Positions 6,053 through 13,276 of a DNA stretch of 13,703 bases are shown piece after piece. The notes under the pieces were generated by a model that saw only the letters and a program-made list of their open reading frames with translations, was not told the origin of the DNA and did no database searches. The position numbers and the translations under genes are program-made. Every line of letters begins with the position of its first letter. Position 1 is the first letter of the stretch. This DNA is from CAXYVC01 sp964292295 (GTDB lineage: Bacteria > Acidobacteriota > Holophagae > Holophagales > Holophagaceae): positions 1 through 13,703 of the forward strand of contig CAXYVC010000071.1 in NCBI GenBank assembly GCA_964292295.1. Reading direction: 5' to 3'.

Positions 6053-8329
6053 TCACGCCAGCTGGAGGAGCTCCTGGATCCGCTCCTTGAGCTTCGCCAG
6101 GCGGAAGGGTTTCCCCAGCAGCCCCAAGGCACCCGCCTCGAGCAGGTCCTGCACGTCGTCCCCCTCGCTGTAGCCCGACACCAGCAGCACCCTCAGGCCC
6201 GGCTCCAGGGCCTGAAGGGCGTGGAAGACCTCCCGGCCGCTCATGCCGGGCATCACGAGGTCCAGGAGCACCAGATCCGTCTCGCCGGGATGGCTGCGCA
6301 CCCAGGCCACGGCCTCCGCCCCCTGGGCGAAGCAGAGGGCCTCGAAGCCCGCCTCCTGGAGGGACTCGCCCATGAGGCCGCCCACGAGCGGCTCGTCCTC
6401 CACCACCAGGACCCGAGGCCGCACGGCGGATCCAGCGGGCGCAACCTCGCTGGCCTGCGGAGCCTGCGTCTTGAGGCCCGCCTCCATCCGGGGCAGGTAG
6501 AGGCGGAAGCGGGTGCCGCACCCCACCTCGCTGTGCACGTCCAGGCCGCCCTGGTGGGCCTGGAGGGTGCCGTAGACGCTCGCCAGCCCCAGGCCCGTGC
6601 CGCGGCCGGGCCCCTTGGTGGTGAAGAAGGGTTCGAAGATGCGCTCGAGCAGTTCGGGGGGGATGCCGGTCCCCGTGTCCTCCACCTCGAGCGCCAGGTA
6701 TTCTCCCGGCATCGGTTCGCCGTGGATCCGCCCCAGCGCCGAGGGTTCCAGCACCACCTGCGAGGAGCGGAAGCGCAGGGTTCCCCCGTCGGGCATGGCG
6801 TCCCGGGCGTTCAGCGCCAGATTCAGCAGGGCGTTCTGGAGCTGGTGGGAGTCCCCCAACAGGAAGGGCCGCTCCGCGGTGAGCTCAAGTTCCAGGCGGA
6901 TGCGCTTGTCCAGGCTGTGTTCCAGAAGGGCCGCCACCTCCTCCACCAGGGCGTGGAGGTCCACCGGCTCGTTGCGGTACTTGCCCTTGCGGGCGAAGGC
7001 CAGCAGCTTGTGGGTCAGGTCCGCGCTCCGCTCGCAGGCGCGCAGGATCTTCTGGGCGCGCTCCTGCTGGATGGGGTCCTCAAGCTGCCGGACGAGGATC
7101 TCCGCAAAACCCATGATGGCCGCCAGCTGGTTGTTGAAGTCGTGGGCCACGCCCCCCGCCAGCTGACCGATGGCCTCCAGCTTCTCCCCCTGGCGCAGGC
7201 GCTCCTGGAGTTCCTGGCGCTCCTGCGCGGCCTGGTTGCGCTCCGCCTCGCGCTGGGCCAGGGCAGCGGCCATCTCGTCGAAGGCCCGCGCGAGATCGCC
7301 GAGTTCCCCCCCGGGCATGGACGCGGCCAGGCGCTGGTCCATCTGGCCCTCCGCCAGGCGCGCGGTGGCCTGGGCCAGACGCCGCACCCGCCGGGCGATG
7401 AGCAGTTCCCCCAGGAGCCAGGCGCAGGCTCCCGCCGCCAGGGCGCCGAGCCCCAGGAACAGCAGGTCCTGGAAGAGCTTGGCGTTGGAACGGGCGATCC
7501 AGGGGCCCTCGGGCATCTCCACGCGAACCGTCAGGTAAGGGGCCTGCCCCTCGCCCAGCACCACCTGCCGGTAGCCCACCAGGATCGCGCCATCCTTCGT
7601 CCCTTCCCGCAGGACCCCGGCGGGCCCCGCCATCCTCCGGAGCGCCTCAGGCTCAAAGGGCGTTCCCGGCGGGGGCTGGCTGGCGGAGGCGTACATCACG
7701 GTGCCCCCATGGTCCAGCAGGACCACCCGGGTACCTTCGGGCATGCGCCCGAAGGCCAGCAGGTTGTCGTAGCGGGCGAGACCCGCGCCGGCGCCCAGAA
7801 CTGCCTTCAGGCGGCCGCCTGCATCCAGGACGGGGTAGGCGAAGTGCTGCACCGGCTGTCCGCTGATGCGGCTCAAGGCGTAGCCACCCACCGTGAAGCG
7901 CCGCGTGCGCAGCAGCTCCCGGAAGTAGGGGCGGTCGGCGATGGACAGCCCCGCGAAGGCCCCGTTGGCCGCGTAGATGCGCCCCGACGGGTCCGTCACG
8001 AAGAGGCTCGCCAGCTGGCTGTTCTCCTTCTGGAAGTCCCGCAACAGCCCGTCCAGGGCCGGGCCGGGCGCCTCTACCGCCGGGAAGTGGGCCAGGGAGG
8101 CCAGGAGCTGGCGGATGCTCTCGGCCCCCAGCTCCTCCTGGGTGCGGATGCCCTCCGCCAGCATCATGCAGTTGCGCCGGGCCTCCCGGCGCGCGTCCTG
8201 CCGGTTCTCCCGGTCCCGCAGCACCATGACCCCAAGGGCGGGCAGCAGCGCCACCGCGACCAGGAGCAGGAGCTGGACCCGCAGGGTGAGCGCGCGGAAG
8301 CGCCTCAGGACAGGCCGGAAATCGCACAT
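6053..8329 (-). CDS. Hybrid sensor histidine kinase with Cache-like sensor, HAMP and C-terminal receiver
   Basis: The 758-residue inner-membrane kinase has two membrane helices (about 17-36 and 288-311) flanking a periplasmic sensor (about 40-285). The sensor has the Cache-like pattern ADRPYFRELL followed by a VGGYALSRISGQP strand. A HAMP domain (312-365) and coiled coil lead to the dimerisation box with phospho-acceptor His396 in GGVAHDFNNQ. The ATPase domain shows NALLNLALNARDAMPDGG, DTGTGIPP and GTGLGLASVYG. The C-terminal receiver (about 640-756) has Asp690 in LLDLVMPGM and the Lys of LGKPF. The DFNN-type H-box is typical of kinases that end in a receiver. No DNA-binding or HPt domain is present, so the output probably goes to another protein. 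It starts 13 bases after the sppA stop, with a weak AAGG element there, so the two are likely co-transcribed. The ligand is unknown; small organic molecules are typical for Cache sensors. Confidence 0.93.
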   Translation of the reverse strand: MCDFRPVLRRFRALTLRVQLLLLVAVALLPALGVMVLRDRENRQDARREARRNCMMLAEGIRTQEELGAESIRQLLASLAHFPAVEAPGPALDGLLRDFQKENSQLASLFVTDPSGRIYAANGAFAGLSIADRPYFRELLRTRRFTVGGYALSRISGQPVQHFAYPVLDAGGRLKAVLGAGAGLARYDNLLAFGRMPEGTRVVLLDHGGTVMYASASQPPPGTPFEPEALRRMAGPAGVLREGTKDGAILVGYRQVVLGEGQAPYLTVRVEMPEGPWIARSNAKLFQDLLFLGLGALAAGACAWLLGELLIARRVRRLAQATARLAEGQMDQRLAASMPGGELGDLARAFDEMAAALAQREAERNQAAQERQELQERLRQGEKLEAIGQLAGGVAHDFNNQLAAIMGFAEILVRQLEDPIQQERAQKILRACERSADLTHKLLAFARKGKYRNEPVDLHALVEEVAALLEHSLDKRIRLELELTAERPFLLGDSHQLQNALLNLALNARDAMPDGGTLRFRSSQVVLEPSALGRIHGEPMPGEYLALEVEDTGTGIPPELLERIFEPFFTTKGPGRGTGLGLASVYGTLQAHQGGLDVHSEVGCGTRFRLYLPRMEAGLKTQAPQASEVAPAGSAVRPRVLVVEDEPLVGGLMGESLQEAGFEALCFAQGAEAVAWVRSHPGETDLVLLDLVMPGMSGREVFHALQALEPGLRVLLVSGYSEGDDVQDLLEAGALGLLGKPFRLAKLKERIQELLQLA

Positions 8330-8342
8330 GCGGACGGGGCCT

Positions 8343-10127
8343 TCAGCGGATCACGACCTCGAGGGGCATGCGGGCGTAGATGCCGCGGGGGTCGTTCAGG
8401 GCCTGAAGGGAGGCCATGGCGCGGTCCAGTTCCTGCCGGATCTGGGAAGCGGGATCCTTCCGCGCCAGCTTCCGCTTTTCCCCGCCGCCCAGCAGCTTCA
8501 TCAGCTTCTCGATGGGCGCCTTCGCGGGTTCCGGCGCATCCACACGGTAGTCGCCTTCCACCTTGGCCATCTTCGCGGCGTGGCGGATGGCCTCCTGCAG
8601 GCCGCCCATCTCGTCCACGAGGCCGAGCTTCTGGGCCTCGCGGCCGCTCCACACGCGCCCCTGGGCGATCTCGTGCACCGCGTCGCGCTTCATCTTGCGG
8701 CCTTCGGCCACCTTGGTGAGGAACTGCTCGTATACGTCGTCCACGAGCCTCTGCAGGCGCGCCAGCTCCTCGGGAGTCTGGGGGCGCGAGATGGAGGGGA
8801 AGGCCAGCTTGGCGGTCTGCACGGCATCCCAGGTGATGCCGTGGGCGTTGGCCAGCTTCTGGACGTTGGGGAACATGCCGAAGACGCCGATGGAGCCGGT
8901 GATGGTGTTGGGCTCGGCGAAGATGCGGTCGCCGTAGGTGCTGATCCAGTAGCCGCCGGAGGCAGCGAGGTGGCCCATGCTCACCACCACGGGCTTCACC
9001 TTCCGCGTGAGGATCACTTCGCGCTGGATGAGGTCCGACGCGGAGGCGCTGCCGCCGGGGCTGTTCACGCGCAGCACCACGGCCTTCACCTTTGCGTCGA
9101 GGCGCAGGCGCCGCAGCTCGGCGCTCACGCGCTCCCCGCCCACCTGGCTGGACTGGCCTTCGCCGTCCACGATCTCGCCCTCGGCGTAGACCACGGCGAT
9201 GCGGTTGCTGCCCTTCTGGGTCACGGGGATCTTGGCGTAGGTCTCCAGGTCGATCTGGGGGAACTCCTTGTCCTTGGGCTGCTTCCCGCTGAGCTTCTTC
9301 AGCTCGTCCAGCACCTCGTCGTAGGGCACGGCGCGGTCCACGAGACCCGCCTTCACCGCCTCCTCGGGCAGCAGCACGCCCTTCGTGTCCGCGAGCGCCT
9401 GGATGGCCTCCGGCGCCTGCTTGCGGTCCGCCGCCACGGCCGTCTTCCACACGTCCCAGAGGTCGCCCAGGAACTTCAGGGTCTGCTCCCGGTTCGCGTC
9501 GCTCATCTTCTCCAGGAGGAAGGGCTCCACGGCGCTCTTGTATTTGCCCACCCGCGTGACCTGCATCTCGACGCCGTACTTCTTGAAGAGCCCCGCGTAG
9601 AACATCGGCTGGCTGGAGAGCCCCGTCACGTCGAAGCTTCCCGCGGGATTCACGTACAGCGCGGAGGCGCCGGAGCAGAGGTAGTAGTCGTTCTTCGACC
9701 AGCCGAGGTTGTAGGCGATGACGGGCTTGCCGCTCTTCTGGCGGAAGCGCGCGATGGCCTCGCGCAGCTCCTTCAGGGCGGCGGGGCCGCTGCTGAAGCC
9801 TGCGCTCTCCACGTTGCCCGTCAGGAAGAGCGCGCTGATGGCCTTGTCCTCCGCGGCCCGGTCCAGGGCCTGCACGAGCAGGGGCAGCGGCGTGCCATCC
9901 CCCCCCTGTCCCGAGAGGCCACGGCTCAGCGCATCCGCCGGCGAGGCTTCGTGGGCGGAGTCGGGAATGCTGGTGTTCAGGTCGAAGACCAGCACGGCCT
10001 TGGCGGGCACCTTGGGTTCGCCGGATCCCATGGCCGAGGCCAGCCCGATGACGAGCAGCAGGGCAAGGCCTGCAAACAGGACGAGCGCCACGAAGGAGGC
10101 GAGAAGGGTCTTCAGGAAGCTGCGCAT
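8343..10127 (-). CDS. sppA: Signal peptide peptidase SppA, long (67 kDa) type
   Basis: Membrane-anchored serine/lysine peptidase that degrades signal peptides left after preprotein cleavage and may act in membrane-protein quality control. The 594-residue protein is the long, duplicated form like E. coli SppA (618). It has one N-terminal membrane helix (about 8-31) and two S49 repeats. The catalytic dyad is visible: Lys197 in GKYKSAVEPF in the first repeat and Ser390 in MGHLAASGGYW in the second. RVNSPGGSASASD, earlier in the second repeat, is the usual oxyanion-region motif. GGAG six bases before the ATG at 10127 supports the start. It lies 49 bp after a receiver gene and 13 bp before a sensor kinase gene, all on the minus strand, which is an unusual setting. 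Family and catalytic residues are clear; any regulatory role with its neighbours is inferred. Confidence 0.95.
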   Translation of the reverse strand: MRSFLKTLLASFVALVLFAGLALLLVIGLASAMGSGEPKVPAKAVLVFDLNTSIPDSAHEASPADALSRGLSGQGGDGTPLPLLVQALDRAAEDKAISALFLTGNVESAGFSSGPAALKELREAIARFRQKSGKPVIAYNLGWSKNDYYLCSGASALYVNPAGSFDVTGLSSQPMFYAGLFKKYGVEMQVTRVGKYKSAVEPFLLEKMSDANREQTLKFLGDLWDVWKTAVAADRKQAPEAIQALADTKGVLLPEEAVKAGLVDRAVPYDEVLDELKKLSGKQPKDKEFPQIDLETYAKIPVTQKGSNRIAVVYAEGEIVDGEGQSSQVGGERVSAELRRLRLDAKVKAVVLRVNSPGGSASASDLIQREVILTRKVKPVVVSMGHLAASGGYWISTYGDRIFAEPNTITGSIGVFGMFPNVQKLANAHGITWDAVQTAKLAFPSISRPQTPEELARLQRLVDDVYEQFLTKVAEGRKMKRDAVHEIAQGRVWSGREAQKLGLVDEMGGLQEAIRHAAKMAKVEGDYRVDAPEPAKAPIEKLMKLLGGGEKRKLARKDPASQIRQELDRAMASLQALNDPRGIYARMPLEVVIR

Positions 10128-10176
10128 GCGGGGCTCCGCTCTCAGGAAGGTGCCCCATCATCGCACGGCGGCATCC

Positions 10177-10539
10177 CTATGCCAGGGCTCCCGCGAGCGT
10201 CTGCCCGAGCTGGTGGAGGGTGAAGGGCTTCCGGAGGGTGGCGCGGGCGCCCAGCACCTCCGCGCGCGTCAACAGGCGGGGATCCGGCTCGCCGGTCATG
10301 GCCACCACCGGGACTCCGGGCCAGTGCTCCCGGAAGTGCTGGATCACCTCCAGGCCACCCATGCCCGGCATCTGGAGGTCCGTCAGCACCAGGCGCGGCC
10401 GGAGGCCCTCCGCCATCCGGTGCAGGGCCTGCAGGCCGTCGAAGGTGGTGTCGGGCTCGTGGCCGAGGTGGCGCAGCATGTCCCCGACCGTCTCCGCAAG
10501 AAGCGGGTCATCCTCGATGAGCAGTACGGGCGTGGACAT
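10177..10539 (-). CDS. Single-domain response regulator (CheY-like receiver)
   Basis: The 120-residue protein is one receiver domain with no output domain. Expected residues are present: acidic pair Asp10-Asp11 (LLIEDDP), phospho-acceptor Asp54 (LTDLQMPGMGG), switch Thr82 (VAMTG) and Lys104 (LRKPF). Such proteins relay phosphoryl groups or act by protein contact. I chose the ATG at 10539, which begins right at the first strand; an in-frame TTG at 10548 would add MPF. Neither start has a good ribosome-binding site, so the start is uncertain. It is the first gene of a minus-strand run with sppA (49 bp downstream) and a hybrid kinase. This makes it a plausible partner of that kinase, perhaps through a phosphotransfer protein encoded elsewhere. 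Confidence 0.88.
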   Translation of the reverse strand: MSTPVLLIEDDPLLAETVGDMLRHLGHEPDTTFDGLQALHRMAEGLRPRLVLTDLQMPGMGGLEVIQHFREHWPGVPVVAMTGEPDPRLLTRAEVLGARATLRKPFTLHQLGQTLAGALA

Positions 10540-10570
10540 GAAAGGCAAGGCATCCAGGAACGGTCAACCA

Positions 10571-10598
10571 AGGGTAGTTCGGCCTCTGTCGAATTCAA
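10571..10598 (-). promoter_or_regulatory. Possible promoter for the receiver-sppA-kinase cluster
   Basis: On the minus strand, TTGAAT (10598-10593) and TACCCT (10576-10571) are 16 bases apart, placing a start about 25 bases before the receiver ATG. The boxes are partial consensus matches. They sit beside the most AT-rich stretch of the window (about 10591-10610), in a divergent gap where promoters are expected. Confidence 0.35.
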
Positions 10599-10607
10599 CA
10601 TTTATTT

Positions 10608-10613
10608 TTGACC
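10608..10613 (+). promoter_or_regulatory. Possible -35 element for the DUF4403-rmuC pair
   Basis: TTGACC matches five of six bases of the TTGACA box and follows an AT-rich run in the divergent gap. No convincing -10 box lies 16-18 bases downstream, where the sequence is GC-rich. It may be a promoter of another sigma class or may not function. Confidence 0.2.
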
Positions 10614-10669
10614 CTCTTTCCTTCCCGCTTGCGTCCCGGTCCAGGGGCCCTTCCGGAAAGAATGGAGCC

Positions 10670-12040
10670 ATGCCTTTTCCGCGCACCCTGCCCTTCCTGG
10701 CCCTCCCATGCCTGATGGCGGCCCAGCCGCCCGAGAGCGCCCCCTCCCTGCTGGCCGTCCCCATCCGCCTCGATCTGGAGCCCCTCTTCCGCCTGGCCGA
10801 GCAGCGGACGCCCCGGGTGCCCCCGGGAGTGGAGACCTGGATCCCCCTGCCGGACATGGCGCGGGGTGCTGCCGTCTACCGCTACAACCTCTACCGGGAC
10901 CCCCTGATGATGCGGGTGCGCGGCAACACCCTCGGCGTCAGGACGGTGGCCAACTACTGGCTGGAGGTGGGCCTGAAGACGGGGCCGAGGATCACCTCCG
11001 TCGGGCGCTGCGGTCTGGGTTCCGAAGGTTTCCGGCGCGTGCTGCTGGGCGTCCAGGCCCAGATCGGGGTCACGCCCCGCTGGGGCCTGGAGCTGAAGGC
11101 CACGCCCGAGGAGCCCATGCCCATGAACACCTGCCAGATCACGGTGCTCTCCTACGACATCACCGACCGCGTGGTGGCGGGCATGAAGGCCGAGCTGCTC
11201 AAGGCCACCCAGACCCTGGAACAGCAGCTGCGGGATTCCGGCCTGCTGCGGCGCCGGGCGGAAGCCATGTGGGCCCTGGCGCAGCGCCCCCTGCCCCTCG
11301 CGGAGGGCGTGAGCCTGCTCCTGAACCCCGAGCGCGTGCGCCTCGCCCCCTGGAACAGCCAGGGGAAGACCCTGGTGCTCACGCCCGAGCTCCAGGCCCG
11401 TCCGCGCATCGTGCTGGGGGCACCCCCCGTCGTTGCCCCCCGCCCCCTGCCGGACCTGGAGGTGAACGCCAACGGCCTCCAGGAGGGCCTGCGCATCCAG
11501 GCCCAGGCGGAGCTGGGTTTCCGGGAGGCCACGGAACAGCTGCGCCGCCAGGTGGCGGGACGGCGCTTCGACACGGAAAAGGGCAGCTTCACGGTGGTGG
11601 ATCTCTCGGTCCGCGGCGAGAAGGGGCACGCGGTCATCGAGCTGGAGCTGAAGGGCCGTGTGACGGGCCACCTCACCCTCCACGGGAAGCCGGTGGTCGA
11701 CGAGGCGAGCGGAACCCTCCGCCTGGAGGACCTCGACTACACCCTGGAGAGCCGCAACTTCCTCACGAAGATCGGCGAATGGTTCCTGCGCAGCGGCCTG
11801 CGCCGGAGCCTGCAGGAGAAGGCCAACCTCTTCCTGAACCACAGCCTCGAGGACCTGCGCGGCCTCACCGAGAAGGGCCTCAACCGCAGCCCCCTGCCTG
11901 GCGTCACCCTGCGCGGGCACCTGGAGCGCCTGGCCGTGGGCCAGCCCGAGGTCCTGGAGGACCGCTTCCGGGTGAACGCCTTCCTGGAAGGGAAGCTCCA
12001 GGTGGACCTGGACGCCACGGTCCTGGACGCGGCGCACTGA
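10670..12040 (+). CDS. Exported DUF4403 family protein
   Basis: The 456-residue protein starts at ATG 10670, immediately before a signal peptide (about 1-18, ending LMAA before QPPES). GGAAAG lies 9 bases upstream. The frame is open much further upstream, but that part overlaps the divergent receiver gene and is not credible. After export the chain alternates short beta-strand-like segments with two helical stretches, resembling DUF4403: an N-terminal IRLDLEPLFRLAEQRTP, a middle LLLNPERVRLAP, then VVDLSVRGEKGHAVIELELKG, LTLHGKPVVD and LRLEDLDYTLES in the order I recall for the family. The repeated lipid-binding-like beta patterns could suit an envelope role, but no function is established to my knowledge. 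It ends 7 bp before rmuC, so the two are probably co-transcribed and may be translationally coupled. Family assignment is from pattern memory. Confidence 0.8.
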   Translation: MPFPRTLPFLALPCLMAAQPPESAPSLLAVPIRLDLEPLFRLAEQRTPRVPPGVETWIPLPDMARGAAVYRYNLYRDPLMMRVRGNTLGVRTVANYWLEVGLKTGPRITSVGRCGLGSEGFRRVLLGVQAQIGVTPRWGLELKATPEEPMPMNTCQITVLSYDITDRVVAGMKAELLKATQTLEQQLRDSGLLRRRAEAMWALAQRPLPLAEGVSLLLNPERVRLAPWNSQGKTLVLTPELQARPRIVLGAPPVVAPRPLPDLEVNANGLQEGLRIQAQAELGFREATEQLRRQVAGRRFDTEKGSFTVVDLSVRGEKGHAVIELELKGRVTGHLTLHGKPVVDEASGTLRLEDLDYTLESRNFLTKIGEWFLRSGLRRSLQEKANLFLNHSLEDLRGLTEKGLNRSPLPGVTLRGHLERLAVGQPEVLEDRFRVNAFLEGKLQVDLDATVLDAAH

Positions 12041-12047
12041 GGCCCCC

Positions 12048-13265
12048 ATGTTCCTCTCCGCCCCCTTCCTGTTCTCCGCCCTCCTGCTGATCCTCGCCCT
12101 CGGCGCGCTGGGACTGTTCCGCCGCTGGCGCCGGGCGGAGGCGGAACTAGGGGAGGCCCGCGGGCGCGTCATCGCCCTGGAGACCGCCGCGGCCAAGGAC
12201 CAGGAAGCCCACACCCGGGAGCGGGCCCAGCTCGAGGCCCAGCAGCGGTTCCTCCGCGAGCAGTTCGAGCACCTCGCCCACCGCATCTTCGAGGCCCAGC
12301 AGCAGGCCTTCGACGTGCGCACGCGGGAGGGCCTCGGACGCAAGCTCGCGCCCTTCCGCGGGCAGCTGGGGGCCTTCCGCAGCCGGGGGGACCAGGTTCA
12401 AAACGAGGGGGTGGGGGGCCAGGGGGGGGTGCAGGGCGAGCTGCAGCGCCTGCGGGAGCTCAACCTGCAGATCACCCGGGAGGCCTCGGAGCTCACCCGC
12501 GCCCTGAAGGGCGACAAGAAGCTGCAGGGCAGCTGGGGCGAGCAGAAGGTGGAGCTGCTGCTGGAGCAGGCGGGGCTCCGCAAGGGCATCGAATACCTGC
12601 GGGAGGCGAGCTGCCGGGACGAGGCGGGCGCCCTGCTCCGCCCGGACTTCGTGGTGCGGCTCCCCGAAGGGCGGCACCTCGTCATCGACAGCAAGGTGTC
12701 CCTGGTGGACTACGCCGCCGCCGTGGCAGCGGAGACGCCCGAGGCGCGCGGGCGCGCCCTCGCCGCCCACGTCCAGGCCCTGCGGGCCCACATCCGCACC
12801 CTGGGCGGCAAGCGCTACGCCCAGCTCCCGGACCTCGGGGCGCCCGACTTCACCTTCCTCTTCGTCGCCGTCGAACCGGCGTACCTGGCTGCCGCGGAGC
12901 AGGCTCCCGGCCTCTTCGAAGAGGCCTTCCAGGAGGGCGTCGCCCTGGTCACGGCCAGCACCCTGCTGCCCGTCCTGCGGGTGGTGGCCCACCTGTGGAG
13001 CCTGCAGCGGCAGGCCCAGTGCACCCGGGAACTGGCCGAGCAGGGCGCCCGCGTCCACGAGAAGCTGCGCGTCTTCCTGGGCCGCATGGACCTGCTCGGG
13101 CGCCAGCTCGACACCGCCCAGCGCACGTACCGCGAGTCCCTCGACACCCTGAGGGACGGCCGCGGCAGTCTCGTGCGGAGCGTCGACCGCTTCGTCGACC
13201 TGGGCGTGAAGGTGAGCCGCCGCCTGGGGGGAAGTTCGGACGCGGAGGCGGAACCGGAAAGCTGA
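12048..13265 (+). CDS. rmuC: DNA recombination protein RmuC
   Basis: RmuC proteins limit DNA inversions at short inverted repeats in E. coli and have a nuclease-like fold. The 405-residue protein has an N-terminal membrane helix (about 4-24), a coiled coil (about 28-135) and the RmuC domain (about 140-380). Family hallmarks are LKGDKKLQGSWGEQKVELLLE (Glu165 region), PDFVVRLPEG (Asp200) and VIDSKVSL (Asp214, Lys216), a PD-(D/E)xK-like arrangement, followed by TLLPVLRVVAHLW. GAGG five bases before the ATG, overlapping the preceding stop codon, supports the start and coupling to the DUF4403 gene. Residues 121-130 contain six glycines encoded by very long G-runs, where the family normally has coiled coil. 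The spacing still matches E. coli RmuC, so there is no net frameshift. The tail (after about 390) is acidic. Confidence 0.9.
   Translation: MFLSAPFLFSALLLILALGALGLFRRWRRAEAELGEARGRVIALETAAAKDQEAHTRERAQLEAQQRFLREQFEHLAHRIFEAQQQAFDVRTREGLGRKLAPFRGQLGAFRSRGDQVQNEGVGGQGGVQGELQRLRELNLQITREASELTRALKGDKKLQGSWGEQKVELLLEQAGLRKGIEYLREASCRDEAGALLRPDFVVRLPEGRHLVIDSKVSLVDYAAAVAAETPEARGRALAAHVQALRAHIRTLGGKRYAQLPDLGAPDFTFLFVAVEPAYLAAAEQAPGLFEEAFQEGVALVTASTLLPVLRVVAHLWSLQRQAQCTRELAEQGARVHEKLRVFLGRMDLLGRQLDTAQRTYRESLDTLRDGRGSLVRSVDRFVDLGVKVSRRLGGSSDAEAEPES
12407..12436 (+). other. G-quadruplex-like G-run block inside rmuC
   Basis: Four G-tracts of 5, 6, 8 and 3 bases lie at 12407-12411, 12413-12418, 12422-12429 and 12434-12436, separated by loops of 1, 3 and 4 bases. 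This fits the canonical four-tract quadruplex pattern on the coding strand, so it could form in both DNA and mRNA. It encodes the glycine-rich residues 121-130 of RmuC. Such tracts also slip in replication and are error-prone in sequencing. Confidence 0.5.
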
Positions 13266-13276
13266 CGGGCGCCGCT

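Noticed and set aside
2620..6132. 1170-codon open frame on the minus strand opposite the protease gene
   Set aside because: Its translation is rich in Ala, Gly, Pro, Arg and His with no recognisable domain, as expected when a GC-rich gene is read in the mirror frame. The plus-strand frame has a full domain order and catalytic residues.
10170..10183. Hairpin GGCAT/ATGCC over the receiver stop codon as a terminator
   Set aside because: It has only five base pairs and no T-run, and the next gene starts 49 bp on in the same direction, so read-through is more likely.
6221..10223. Long plus-strand open frames (832 and 748 codons) opposite the kinase and sppA
   Set aside because: They are shadows of strongly supported minus-strand genes, with low-complexity translations and no domain pattern.
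10220..10669. Upstream extension of the DUF4403 frame
   Set aside because: The extension runs through the receiver gene on the other strand and the AT-rich promoter gap; the ATG at 10670 directly precedes a signal peptide.
12385..12436. Frameshift in rmuC at the G-runs
   Set aside because: The distance between conserved residues on both sides equals that in E. coli RmuC and the frame stays open to a normal C-terminus.
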